A DNA stretch of 16,288 bases, taken from contig JAQUON010000018.1 in NCBI GenBank assembly GCA_028717045.1, positions 1 through 16,288 on the forward strand, written 5' to 3'. The notes beneath the pieces are model-generated. The model made no database searches. It was not told the origin of the DNA and was given only the letters and a program-made list of their open reading frames with translations. The translations under genes and the position numbers were made by a program. Source of the stretch: Candidatus Omnitrophota bacterium. Lineage in GTDB: Bacteria > Omnitrophota > Gorgyraeia > Gygaellales > Profunditerraquicolaceae. Positions 1 to 7,811 of the stretch are shown here, piece after piece (the first letter of the stretch is position 1; each line of letters starts with the position of its first letter).

Positions 1-1163
1 TCTGGGATAATTTACAGAACGGAACATCCTGTTTATCAAAAATAGAATCTTTTCCGGTTGATAAATTTTCCGTAAATTTTGCCGGTGAAATAAAGAATTT
101 CGACCCGAAAGTATATCTCGGCCAGAAGGGTTTAAGGAATTTAGACCGCAGCTCACTTTTTCTAATGACCGCGGCTAAGCTCGCGATAGACGAGGCAATG
201 CTTAATATAACCGACGCAAATACCGATGAAATCGGCGTTGCCACCGGCACAACTTTTCCGCATCTCTGGTCAATGCTTGAATTTGACAAAGAAGTTTTAA
301 AAGAGGGCCTTGATTTTTCTAACCCGGCGCTTTTTCCATCCACAGTTTTAAACGCGGCTTCTTCGCAGGTATCCATTCGTTTTAATATTCAGGGGTTTAA
401 TACTACCATTTCTACAGGTTATACATCGAGTATTGAGGCAATTAAATACGCATTCTATTTTCTTAAATTAGGTAGAGTACAAGCTGTGGTAGTGGGTAGT
501 GTGGAAAGTATCTCATTGGTTAATTTTTCTGGCTTTTATGCTTTAGATTTCCTTGCAGGCATAAAAGGGGAAGAATTATCATGTCCCTTTGATAAAAGAA
601 GGAATGGGATAATTCTTGGTGAAGGTGCAGGAGTAGTTATACTTGAAAATGAGAACCATGCGAAGCAACGCAAGGCAAATATTTACGCTGAAATAAAAGG
701 TGCTGTTAGTTTCTTCGATGCATATAAAATTGGAAAATATCAACCACAAGGAAAAGGGTTAAAGCTGAGCATAGAAAAGGCCTTAAGAGATTCCCATCTT
801 ACGACTGAACAAATTGATTGTGTTGAAGCTTCAGCCAATTCTGTCAAGGAACACGATAGAATAGAATCAAAGGTTTTGCGAGAAGTGCTTGGAAGACAAG
901 CTGATAGAATTCCTGTAACTGCAGTGAAGTCAATGCTGGGAGAATCTTTCAGTGCCGCAGGATTATTCCAGATCATTGCTTCTTTAGGTAACATAACGGA
1001 AGGATTTATTCCACCTGTTATAAATTACAAAGAGAAAGATCTTAACTGTGGCTTGAATTATGTGGTTAAAACGTTGTCTACGCGAAGAGTATCAAATGTG
1101 TTAATCAGTAGTTTTGGGCCTGGTGGCAATAACGCCGCATTGTTATTAACTAAATATCAATAA
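1..1163 (+). CDS. Chain-length-factor-like ketosynthase homologue, catalytically dead, 5' truncated by window edge
   Basis: The reading frame is open from base 3 with no stop, so the gene begins upstream. Alignment with the ketosynthase at 1856-3070 suggests about 25 N-terminal residues are missing. The fold signature is FabF/KAS II (thiolase superfamily), with a C-terminal FGPGGNN loop like the FGGNN of its neighbour. All three catalytic positions are substituted. The nucleophile motif STAC is STGY, with Tyr at 420-422. The first His (AHGT) is Ser at 831-833. The second His (KSMxGH) is Glu at 942-944. In type II polyketide and aryl-polyene systems such dead homologues are chain-length factors that pair with an active ketosynthase; that role is inferred here from the paralogous active partner in the same operon. 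The stop codon lies 11 bases before the ACP gene. Composition changes from about 48% GC (121-180) to about 30% (421-480) inside the gene. Confidence 0.85.
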   Translation, partial: WDNLQNGTSCLSKIESFPVDKFSVNFAGEIKNFDPKVYLGQKGLRNLDRSSLFLMTAAKLAIDEAMLNITDANTDEIGVATGTTFPHLWSMLEFDKEVLKEGLDFSNPALFPSTVLNAASSQVSIRFNIQGFNTTISTGYTSSIEAIKYAFYFLKLGRVQAVVVGSVESISLVNFSGFYALDFLAGIKGEELSCPFDKRRNGIILGEGAGVVILENENHAKQRKANIYAEIKGAVSFFDAYKIGKYQPQGKGLKLSIEKALRDSHLTTEQIDCVEASANSVKEHDRIESKVLREVLGRQADRIPVTAVKSMLGESFSAAGLFQIIASLGNITEGFIPPVINYKEKDLNCGLNYVVKTLSTRRVSNVLISSFGPGGNNAALLLTKYQ

Positions 1164-1174
1164 AGGGGGATTAA

Positions 1175-1414
1175 ATGGCTAATCAACTAGAGGCCGAATT
1201 AAACAAAATCGTATCGGAGATTACCGAAATCCCGCTTGATAAGCTTAAGCCCGATGCGGACTTTTTCGATGACCTTAAAATTGATTCTATGAAGGCAATT
1301 GAGATTGTTGCGGCGTTTGAAAAAAAGTATAAAGTGGTGATACCCGAAGAAGAGATCCCGAAGATGAGGAGCTTAAGTAAGATTATTGCGTTTGCCAAGG
1401 ATAAAATTAAATAA
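1175..1414 (+). CDS. Acyl carrier protein
   Basis: This 79-residue acidic helical protein carries the phosphopantetheine attachment motif IDSMKAIEI, with Ser38 as the expected 4'-phosphopantetheine site. Its length and the position of the serine are typical of AcpP-type carriers. The start is supported by a purine-rich AAAGGGGG ribosome binding site just upstream of ATG 1175. It lies between the chain-length-factor-like gene and the dehydratase (2 bases before the latter), so it is most likely a dedicated carrier for this operon rather than the housekeeping AcpP. The DSM variant in place of the common DSL is also seen in secondary-metabolite and specialised carriers. The cytoplasmic carrier would hold the growing acyl chain for the ketosynthase pair and the dehydratase. 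Composition is close to the window background, unlike the ketosynthase downstream. Confidence 0.93.
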   Translation: MANQLEAELNKIVSEITEIPLDKLKPDADFFDDLKIDSMKAIEIVAAFEKKYKVVIPEEEIPKMRSLSKIIAFAKDKIK

Positions 1415-1416
1415 TC

Positions 1417-1866
1417 ATGAGCTGGGATATAGAAAAAATCAAATCAGTCTTGCCGCAGAGAGAGCCTTTCCTTTTCGTGGATGAGGTATTACGCGTTGAT
1501 ACGGATTCATTTACGGTGGTGGCAAAGAAAACATTTTCTCCCGGCGAATATTTCTTTAAGGGCCATTTCCCCGGCAATCCCATTGTTCCGGGGGTCATCC
1601 TGATTGAAGCAATGGCGCAGGCATCAATCCTTCTTTATGCGGCATGCAAGCCTGAAATCGCAGCTTTAAAACCCGATTATTATTTGGGAAAGGTAAAATC
1701 AGAATTTCGCCAGCCTGTCCGGCCGGGAGAGCCGGTCATTATGGAAATAAAGGGCCTAAAGATGATTAATAATGCAGGCGTGGGCCAAGCTACTGCGAAG
1801 GTAGGAGAGAATATCGTAGCAAAGGCAGAATTTATCTTTGGGGTCATAAGAAAAGATGCGCGATAG
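1417..1866 (+). CDS. FabZ-type 3-hydroxyacyl-ACP dehydratase
   Basis: A single hot-dog domain of 149 residues, the usual FabZ size. The family hallmark GHFPGNPIVPG is present, with the catalytic His50 followed by the catalytic Glu64 in the EAMAQ helix. It also has the N-terminal LPQREPFLFVDEV segment typical of FabZ. It should dehydrate 3-hydroxyacyl-ACP to trans-2-enoyl-ACP in the cytoplasm. In aryl-polyene operons the equivalent protein (ApeI) is a FabZ-like dehydratase, which fits this context. The symbol is left empty because the gene sits in a specialised operon and is probably not the housekeeping fabZ. Its last 11 bases overlap the ketosynthase start, so translational coupling is likely. 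Composition is background-like (35 of 60 bases G or C in 1561-1620), in contrast to the AT-rich gene that follows. Confidence 0.93.
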   Translation: MSWDIEKIKSVLPQREPFLFVDEVLRVDTDSFTVVAKKTFSPGEYFFKGHFPGNPIVPGVILIEAMAQASILLYAACKPEIAALKPDYYLGKVKSEFRQPVRPGEPVIMEIKGLKMINNAGVGQATAKVGENIVAKAEFIFGVIRKDAR

Positions 1867-3070
1867 CAAAAGAGTGGTAGTTACAGGTATTGGTATTATT
1901 TCTTCTATAGGGATAGGTAGAGAGGCTTTTTGGCGGGCGGCAGTCAGTGGAACGTCAGGAATAAGTAAAGTAAGCTCCTTTAATACCTCAGAATTTAAGC
2001 ACCACTACGGCGGAGAAATCAAAAACTTTGATCCCATAGAATTCATAGATAAAAGGAGGTTAAGGTTTTTAAGCAGAACATCTCAATTTGCAATCGCTGC
2101 TTCTCGATTGGCAATCGAAGATGCAAAATTAAACTTGAAACAACTGCCGAATTATAAAACAGGTGTGATTATGGGCACTACTATGGGAGAGAGTACGTTG
2201 GAAGAGGCAGTAAAAATTTGGGTTAATGAGGGAATAAGAAAAGTTAGCAAAGTACTCATATTGCAGTCGATATTGACTGAGCTCTCTTCAAATATTGGAA
2301 TTAATTTTCGATGTTTTGGTCCTAATTTATTAATTCCTACTGCTTGTGCCGCAGGAAATTATGCCATAGGCTATGGTTTTGATTTGATTAAGAACGGTGA
2401 ACTTGATATGGTCTTTGCTGGGGGCGCAGATGCTTTCTCCAAGCTTGCTTTTAGTGGTTTTCAACGTTTATACGCCATGGCACCTGAAAAATGCCAACCT
2501 TTTGATAAGAATAGAAAAGGTATCATTGTAGGAGAAGGGTCTGGAGTGCTTCTTTTGGAAAATTTAGGAAAAGCATTCAAAAGAAAAGCGAATATATATG
2601 CTGAAATAGTTGGATATGGCTTAAGCTGCGATGCTTATCATATTACCGCACCTAAAGCCGAAGGTATAATCAAAGCTATGAAGAAAGCAGTCAAGAATGC
2701 AGACATAAATATCGAAGAAGTTGACTATATTTGTGCGCATGGGACAGGAACAGTCCAAAACGATAAGACAGAGAGTTTGGCTATAAAAACTCTATTTAAT
2801 GAGCGCTATAAAAAAATACCCGTGAGTTCACTTAAGTCTATGCTAGGTCATACCATGGGTGCGTCTTCAGCTATTGAAGCTGCAGCCTGTTGTTTAGCTG
2901 CAAAATACGATCTTATTCCACCTACGATTAATTTTGAGACTCCTGATCCAGATTGTGATATTGACTGTGTGCCAAATATAGCAAGAAAAAAAGTAGTTAA
3001 TACTGTTTTAAATAATGGGTTTGCATTCGGAGGCAATAATTGTTGTTTAGTGTTGAAAAAATATAATTGA
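1856..3070 (+). CDS. FabF-type beta-ketoacyl-ACP synthase, catalytically intact
   Basis: A 404-residue condensing enzyme of the KAS I/II family. The N-terminus KRVVVTGIGIISSIG is typical and supports ATG 1856, which overlaps the dehydratase by 11 bases. The full triad is present: Cys164 in PTACAAG, His295 in AHGTGT and His332 in KSMLGHTMGA. This matches the Cys-His-His arrangement of E. coli FabF (163/303/340) with a slightly shorter spacing to the first His. It should condense malonyl-ACP with acyl-ACP. It is clearly paralogous to the catalytically dead protein at the window start, sharing RKANIYAE and the C-terminal GGNN loop, so the two probably form the alpha/beta pair of a heterodimer; that pairing is inferred. 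The gene is AT-rich (21 of 60 in 2221-2280), unlike the dehydratase immediately upstream. Confidence 0.93.
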   Translation: MRDSKRVVVTGIGIISSIGIGREAFWRAAVSGTSGISKVSSFNTSEFKHHYGGEIKNFDPIEFIDKRRLRFLSRTSQFAIAASRLAIEDAKLNLKQLPNYKTGVIMGTTMGESTLEEAVKIWVNEGIRKVSKVLILQSILTELSSNIGINFRCFGPNLLIPTACAAGNYAIGYGFDLIKNGELDMVFAGGADAFSKLAFSGFQRLYAMAPEKCQPFDKNRKGIIVGEGSGVLLLENLGKAFKRKANIYAEIVGYGLSCDAYHITAPKAEGIIKAMKKAVKNADINIEEVDYICAHGTGTVQNDKTESLAIKTLFNERYKKIPVSSLKSMLGHTMGASSAIEAAACCLAAKYDLIPPTINFETPDPDCDIDCVPNIARKKVVNTVLNNGFAFGGNNCCLVLKKYN

Positions 3071-3086
3071 GTTTGGAGAATCAGTA

Positions 3087-4520
3087 ATGGGTTTTAAAAA
3101 AAATGAATATGATGTGATTGTTGTAGGTGGTGGTATTGCTGGGTTGGTTTGTGGCGGTTATTTAGCAAAATTCGGAAAAAAAATACTTATCATAGAAAAG
3201 AACAGCCAGATAGGAGGTTATTGTTCTTCTTTTGAAAAAGATAAATTTATATTTGATGCTGGTGTTCATGGTATTGGAGGTTTGCATGAAACGGGAAAAA
3301 CTTCCAAAATGATAGAAGAATTGGGTTTATCGGTAAAATTTGATAACCGTCAACCACACGAAACAGTTTTCTTTAAGAATAAGTATGCAATAAACTTTTG
3401 GAATGATATTAAAAAAACGTCCGATGAATTAATAGGTTATTTTCCACAAGAGAAACAAAGAATCGAAGAATTTATAAATCTTACTCTGAGAGAATCTCCT
3501 TTTGTATTGTTTTCAAAATGTCGGAATAAAACTTTTTCCCAAATTTTAAATTATTTTTTTAAAGAGGAAGATTTGAAAAGCATTTTCAAAATACCAGGAG
3601 GGAATATTGGTCTTTCCTCGAATTATGTTTCTGCATTGAGCATGATGGCTCTTTATCGTGAATTCTTATTTAACCCTAGTAAATATCCGATAGGTTCCAT
3701 GCAGTCATTTTCAGATTCTCTAAAAAATAAGTGTCAATATTTCGGTTCTGAAATTTTGACAAAAAAGAAGGTTGTAAAAATTATTAAAAACGATTGTCGC
3801 TATTTGATAATGACTGATGATGGCAATAGTTACTTTTCAAGAAAACTGGTTTTTAATATAGATCCAATACAGGCTTATAAAATCGGTGGAAGTATTAAAG
3901 CGATTAGTAAATTTTACAAAATTGTTCGATTTTTAACTATTTCGCCCTCCGCGTTTTTTATTAATATCGGTTTAGCTGAAAACAAAAATTTTTCTCTAAA
4001 TAATAACCGGTTATATAATTTATGGTATTTTCCTCAAGATGACACTTCAAGAGGTTACTTTGATCTTAGTCATAAATTTTTCGCTTCTCACTATATAGGT
4101 AAACATAAAGGGGTATTTTTAAGTTTTCCATCTGAAAGAACCTTGCGTGTTTTAATTATTGCTCCATTTCAGAATGCTTCTTATTGGAGTGAGAATAAAG
4201 AAAGAATTTCGGGAAATATTATTACAAGAGCGGCAGAATTTTTAGGTGGGTTTTTAAAACTTACTAAGTCGATTTCAATAACAACGCCCATAGATTTATA
4301 TAGGTCTACTTTTAACTATAAAGGTGCGTGTTATGGCTTAATTCCTGCAACGTCTTTAAATAACTATTATGCAGGATTTGCAACATTGGATGATAATTTA
4401 TTTTTATGCGGTCATTGGGTTCCTAATATTTTTGGTGGAAGCGGAATAGCGAGCGTTGTTAATAGAGCTATAACGTGCAGCGATTTTATTATCAAAAACA
4501 AAAAAAAGAATGAAGAATGA
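3087..4520 (+). CDS. Phytoene-desaturase/carotenoid-isomerase-like FAD oxidoreductase
   Basis: 477 residues with an N-terminal Rossmann FAD fold. The dinucleotide motif is VVGGGIAG with Gly14, Gly16 and Gly19, and the ribose-binding acid is Glu37 in LIIEK. An IGGYCSSFEKD segment and a FDAGVHGIGG segment follow, both typical of the CrtI/CrtISO/retinol-saturase group (COG1233). The C-terminal FAD-closing region reads LFLCGHW then GGSGIASVV. Known relatives desaturate, saturate or isomerise conjugated polyene lipids. The operon contains fatty-acid-type elongation genes and no visible phytoene synthase, so the substrate is more likely a polyene acyl chain or its released product than phytoene; this is inference. 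Related phytoene-desaturase-like genes occur in proposed ladderane loci. It is strongly AT-rich (13 of 60 in 3961-4020). The start at 3087 follows TTGGAG by a normal spacing. Confidence 0.85.
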   Translation: MGFKKNEYDVIVVGGGIAGLVCGGYLAKFGKKILIIEKNSQIGGYCSSFEKDKFIFDAGVHGIGGLHETGKTSKMIEELGLSVKFDNRQPHETVFFKNKYAINFWNDIKKTSDELIGYFPQEKQRIEEFINLTLRESPFVLFSKCRNKTFSQILNYFFKEEDLKSIFKIPGGNIGLSSNYVSALSMMALYREFLFNPSKYPIGSMQSFSDSLKNKCQYFGSEILTKKKVVKIIKNDCRYLIMTDDGNSYFSRKLVFNIDPIQAYKIGGSIKAISKFYKIVRFLTISPSAFFINIGLAENKNFSLNNNRLYNLWYFPQDDTSRGYFDLSHKFFASHYIGKHKGVFLSFPSERTLRVLIIAPFQNASYWSENKERISGNIITRAAEFLGGFLKLTKSISITTPIDLYRSTFNYKGACYGLIPATSLNNYYAGFATLDDNLFLCGHWVPNIFGGSGIASVVNRAITCSDFIIKNKKKNEE

Positions 4521-5607
4521 AAAATCAGTTATTTTTTTAACAGGAACAACTGGTTTGGTAGGTTCCTATTTAATGAAAGTTCTACTTGAGAATGGACATA
4601 AGGTTTTTGCGCTTGCACGAGATAATATTTTAAGTGCCCAAGAACGAGTTACAAATGTTTTAAAATTCTGGGGATATAAAATTAAACCTATAACAGAAAA
4701 TAATTTGGTTATAATCAAGGGGGATATTGCTCAACCTTTTCTTGGTATTCAGTCAAAAGAAATAAGGAAAAGTCTATCGCGCGAAGTCAATGTTGTAATT
4801 CATAGTGCCGCTTTATTAGATTTTAGAAGTCCGCTTAACGTTGTGAGGGATATTAATGTAAAAGGAACGAAGAGGATTTTGGATTTCGTTTTGGGTTTTA
4901 AAAATATAAAAAAAATCAATTACTTAAGCACGATATTTATTATTGGTAAAAGGAATGATGTTTGTTTTAGCGAAGACATGTTATCGATGGGGCAAGAGTT
5001 TAACAATACGTATGAACAATCAAAGTATGAGGCTGAGCTTTTGATTAATGAATATCGGAAAAAAGGAGTCAAAATTTCTGTTTTCCGACCAAGTGCAATA
5101 TTGGGTCATCGTAGAAGTGGAAAAACAAATAACTTTCATCTTTTTTACGAGTCTCTCAAGTTTTTCTCTAGGGAACTTTATGATAAATTTCCCGGAAGCG
5201 AAGAATGCTCTCTTAATTATATAAATGTCAATGATGTTGCTGATGCGATCTATAAGTTAAAAGAAAATGATACCTCAGAAACATATCATCTTCTTTCTTT
5301 AGATAACACAAATTCCCATCATTTTATAAAATTAGCTTCAGAGTATTTTGGCTTTCATTTGCCAGAGTTTATTTCATTAAAAGAATTTAACTTCAATGGT
5401 TGGACTCCTGCTCAGAGAGTTTTGGCTGAGCCTTTTATACCCTATATAAATTATACAACAAAATTTTCTTCAGAAAAAACAATCCGTGTTTTTATGAATT
5501 TTAGGTTTAACAGTCCTAAGATAACCGATGAAGAATTCTTAAGGATTTTTAAATATTGTACTAAAACAGGTTTTATGAGGAGAAAAAGGATTATAGTTTC
5601 AACTTAA
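4510..5607 (+). CDS. NAD(P)-dependent acyl-thioester reductase-like extended SDR
   Basis: 365 residues with a Rossmann nucleotide-binding motif TGTTGLVG (Gly12, Gly15, Gly18). The active-site pair is Tyr168 and Lys172 in YEQSK. The early part, with GDIAQP, VIHSAA and INVKGT, matches the NAD_binding_4/thioester-reductase branch (fatty acyl-CoA reductases and NRPS/PKS terminal R domains) better than sugar epimerases. It would plausibly reduce an acyl-ACP thioester to an aldehyde or alcohol and so release the chain. A 3-beta-HSD-like ketone or alcohol oxidoreductase remains possible. It overlaps the FAD oxidoreductase by 11 bases with almost no Shine-Dalgarno sequence of its own, suggesting coupled translation. 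It is AT-rich like its neighbour. The C-terminus is basic (RRKR), with no clear membrane anchor. Confidence 0.75.
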   Translation: MKNEKSVIFLTGTTGLVGSYLMKVLLENGHKVFALARDNILSAQERVTNVLKFWGYKIKPITENNLVIIKGDIAQPFLGIQSKEIRKSLSREVNVVIHSAALLDFRSPLNVVRDINVKGTKRILDFVLGFKNIKKINYLSTIFIIGKRNDVCFSEDMLSMGQEFNNTYEQSKYEAELLINEYRKKGVKISVFRPSAILGHRRSGKTNNFHLFYESLKFFSRELYDKFPGSEECSLNYINVNDVADAIYKLKENDTSETYHLLSLDNTNSHHFIKLASEYFGFHLPEFISLKEFNFNGWTPAQRVLAEPFIPYINYTTKFSSEKTIRVFMNFRFNSPKITDEEFLRIFKYCTKTGFMRRKRIIVST

Positions 5608-5617
5608 TATTAATAAT

Positions 5618-7804
5618 ATGAATATTTTTTGGCTTTCTAGTATTTGTATAATAATTACGAGTTCTGCCTCCGCTGTCATTCTACTATATAAAGGTAGACA
5701 GAAATTTGCTAATATTATTTTTAGTTTATTTGCTATCAGTATATTCATTTGGGGCTTTGGAGGGGCATTCTTTTCAACTGTTCCGCAGCTACAGTATAAA
5801 AAGGCACTATTTTGGTGGCAATTTTCTTACACGGGTATAATTCTCACAGCGTCATTTTACTCATGTTTCATTTTTGAATATTTAAATCTTAAAAAGAAGA
5901 ATCTTATTATTGGTATTTTTGTTTTAGCTTCAATATTTATATTTTTTAATTGGTATGATAACTCTCGCTTTTTTTTAACTGATCTAAAGTATTCATTTAA
6001 TCAATTTTACTGGCACGATTGGGTCAAGTCTCGAAGTACCTTATACTTAATTTTCTATATTGTGTTTTATTGGTTCCTGCTTGGTTATTCATTTTTACTT
6101 CTTTTATTCTCCTTTAAGAAGGCGTCTGGACTGCGTCGAAACCAATTAAAATACGCCATTTTAAGCTCAATTTTTGGTTGGTTAGGAGGAGAATTAAATT
6201 TTCTACCCGACTTTGGTATTAATATCTATCCCTATACCAATTTCTTCATAGTTCTTTATATTTTCATATTCGTCTATGCGATTATGAGATATCGCTTGAT
6301 GGATATCCGAATCGCTATTACTCGCGCTGGACTTTTTATAGCTATTTACACTGTTGTTTTAGGCATCCCTTTCGCGTTAGTTTTCTTAGCAAAAGAGTGG
6401 TTAATCAAAACTTTTGCAGGCGACTGGTGGGCAGCGCCGTTAGGCCTAATGGCAGGCTTGGCGACCGTAGGGCCATTTATATATATTTACATCAGCCATA
6501 AGGCAGAAGCGCGGTTATTAAGGGAGCAGAGGAGGTATCAGGATACCTTAAAACAGGCCTCAATCGGGATGACGCGCATCCGAGATTTAAGAAAGCTGCT
6601 CAATTTAATAGCCCACATCGTTACCAAAACCGTAAAGTTGTCTTACGCAGCTATATACCTATTTGATGAAGAACGAAATGAGTATGTCTGCCAGGTAAGC
6701 CGCGACAGGGGCAGGATTCCCATTCCTAAAATTGACCCCGACAATATCCTGGTAAACTGGATCGGCGCAACCCGCAAGCCCATAGTTTACGAAGAAATAA
6801 AACACCAGATGCAGGATTATAGTGACCCGCAGTATAAACATCTTGAAGAGGTTATGCGCGCCCTCTATGCCGCTGTGATTATCCCGACATTCCTGGAAAC
6901 AAAATTTATCGGCTTTATTGTGTTAGGGGATAAGCTTTCCGGCCAGATGTATAGCCCTGACGACCTTGATGTATTCCAGGTGCTTTCAAGCCAGGCAGCG
7001 CTGGCGATAGAAAACGCCCAGTTCTATGAAGAAGCCCAGGAGATGCAGGACCAGATTGCACAGGCAGAGAAAATGGCCACCATCGGAACCATGGCTGACG
7101 GGCTTTCTCATCAGATAAACAACCGGTTCTACGCGCTTTCATTGATTGCCGGAGATACCATTGATACCATCAAGATGACCGATATCTCCAAATGTACTCC
7201 TGAAGTCCAGGAAATGGTAAAGCAGATTCAGCATGCCCTTGACCGGATCCAGTCAAATGTAATGCAGGGCGGTGAGGTGGTTAAGGGGATTTTGAAATAT
7301 ACCCGTAAGGGTGACAAGGCATTTGAGGCGCTGGCACTCGACCAGATTATTGACGGGACCCTTGATATGGTGCAATACAAGGTCAAGCTGTCCGAAATCG
7401 ATATTATCCGCGATTACCCCAAAGACCTCCTGAAGATAAAAGGCAACCTTGTGCAGCTGCAGGAAGTATTTTTTAATTTTATCGATAACGGGTATGATTC
7501 CATCGTTGAGCGGCGAACTACCCTGAAAGAACCGGGGTACCGCGGTAAAATACGGATTTCGGCAGCGGCAAAAGATGCCACAGTTGAAATCTTAGTCGAA
7601 GACAACGGGATGGGCGTGCGCGATGAAGATAAGAAAAAGATATTTACGCCCTTTTTTACCACCAAGGTCTCATCGAGAAAAGGGACAGGCCTTGGTCTCT
7701 ATGTGGTCAGGAAGATTGTCATTGAAAACCACCAGGGTACCATCAACTTCGAATCGGAACATAAGGTGGGGACGAGGTTTATCGTAGAGTTACCAATTGC
7801 ATAA
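5618..7804 (+). CDS. Membrane histidine kinase: 7TM-type sensor, GAF, HisKA, HATPase
   Basis: 728 residues. The first ~225 residues contain about seven hydrophobic segments and end in MRYRLMDI, as in HisKA_7TM-type sensors. Two further hydrophobic stretches lie near 235-255 and 272-292. A GAF domain follows at about 315-475, then a short coiled region. The phosphoacceptor is His498 in LSHQINN. The ATPase domain shows an N box (Asn620, Asn624), the G1 motif DNGMG (662-666) and the G2 motif GTGLGL (689-694), so the kinase looks active. It is probably an inner-membrane sensor that phosphorylates the receiver encoded downstream. It starts 10 bases after the reductase with no strong ribosome binding site, so it may be co-transcribed with the biosynthetic operon. 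Composition shifts from AT-rich to background at about 6300-6420, just after the sensor domain, suggesting a mosaic gene. Confidence 0.92.
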   Translation: MNIFWLSSICIIITSSASAVILLYKGRQKFANIIFSLFAISIFIWGFGGAFFSTVPQLQYKKALFWWQFSYTGIILTASFYSCFIFEYLNLKKKNLIIGIFVLASIFIFFNWYDNSRFFLTDLKYSFNQFYWHDWVKSRSTLYLIFYIVFYWFLLGYSFLLLLFSFKKASGLRRNQLKYAILSSIFGWLGGELNFLPDFGINIYPYTNFFIVLYIFIFVYAIMRYRLMDIRIAITRAGLFIAIYTVVLGIPFALVFLAKEWLIKTFAGDWWAAPLGLMAGLATVGPFIYIYISHKAEARLLREQRRYQDTLKQASIGMTRIRDLRKLLNLIAHIVTKTVKLSYAAIYLFDEERNEYVCQVSRDRGRIPIPKIDPDNILVNWIGATRKPIVYEEIKHQMQDYSDPQYKHLEEVMRALYAAVIIPTFLETKFIGFIVLGDKLSGQMYSPDDLDVFQVLSSQAALAIENAQFYEEAQEMQDQIAQAEKMATIGTMADGLSHQINNRFYALSLIAGDTIDTIKMTDISKCTPEVQEMVKQIQHALDRIQSNVMQGGEVVKGILKYTRKGDKAFEALALDQIIDGTLDMVQYKVKLSEIDIIRDYPKDLLKIKGNLVQLQEVFFNFIDNGYDSIVERRTTLKEPGYRGKIRISAAAKDATVEILVEDNGMGVRDEDKKKIFTPFFTTKVSSRKGTGLGLYVVRKIVIENHQGTINFESEHKVGTRFIVELPIA

Positions 7805-7811
7805 TGAAGAT

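Larger units (their letters stand above)
1867..6300. other. AT-rich compositional block (approximate limits)
   Basis: Hand counts of single 60-base rows give 21 G+C in 2221-2280, 13 in 3961-4020, 13 in 5941-6000 and 17 in 6241-6300. Flanking rows give 35 in 1561-1620, 37 in 6421-6480 and 31 in 7081-7140. The block covers the ketosynthase, the FAD oxidoreductase, the reductase and the membrane sensor of the histidine kinase, and it ends inside the kinase gene. A second AT-rich patch covers roughly 390-1163 of the chain-length-factor-like gene (18 of 60 in 421-480). The ACP and dehydratase between the two patches are background-like. Limits are by eye. Confidence 0.6.

Noticed and set aside
740..994. 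Minus-strand open frames opposite the ketosynthase-like, kinase and envelope genes, such as this one
   Set aside because: They lie inside well-supported plus-strand genes, show no domain signatures and have the low-complexity composition of antisense shadows.
4495..4510. Long A tract at the junction of the FAD oxidoreductase and reductase genes, and similar tracts within the former, as phase-variable switches
   Set aside because: Such runs are expected in a block this AT-rich, and both reading frames are intact; no variation can be seen from one sequence.
3087..4520. Carotenoid biosynthesis by crtI
   Set aside because: No phytoene synthase or isoprenoid gene is nearby; the neighbours are acyl-chain enzymes, so a carotenoid substrate is not supported.
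1..5607. Housekeeping fatty-acid synthesis (fab) operon
   Set aside because: The catalytically dead ketosynthase homologue, the desaturase-like flavoprotein and the reductase do not belong to a housekeeping fab operon, and fabD, fabH and fabG are not visible.
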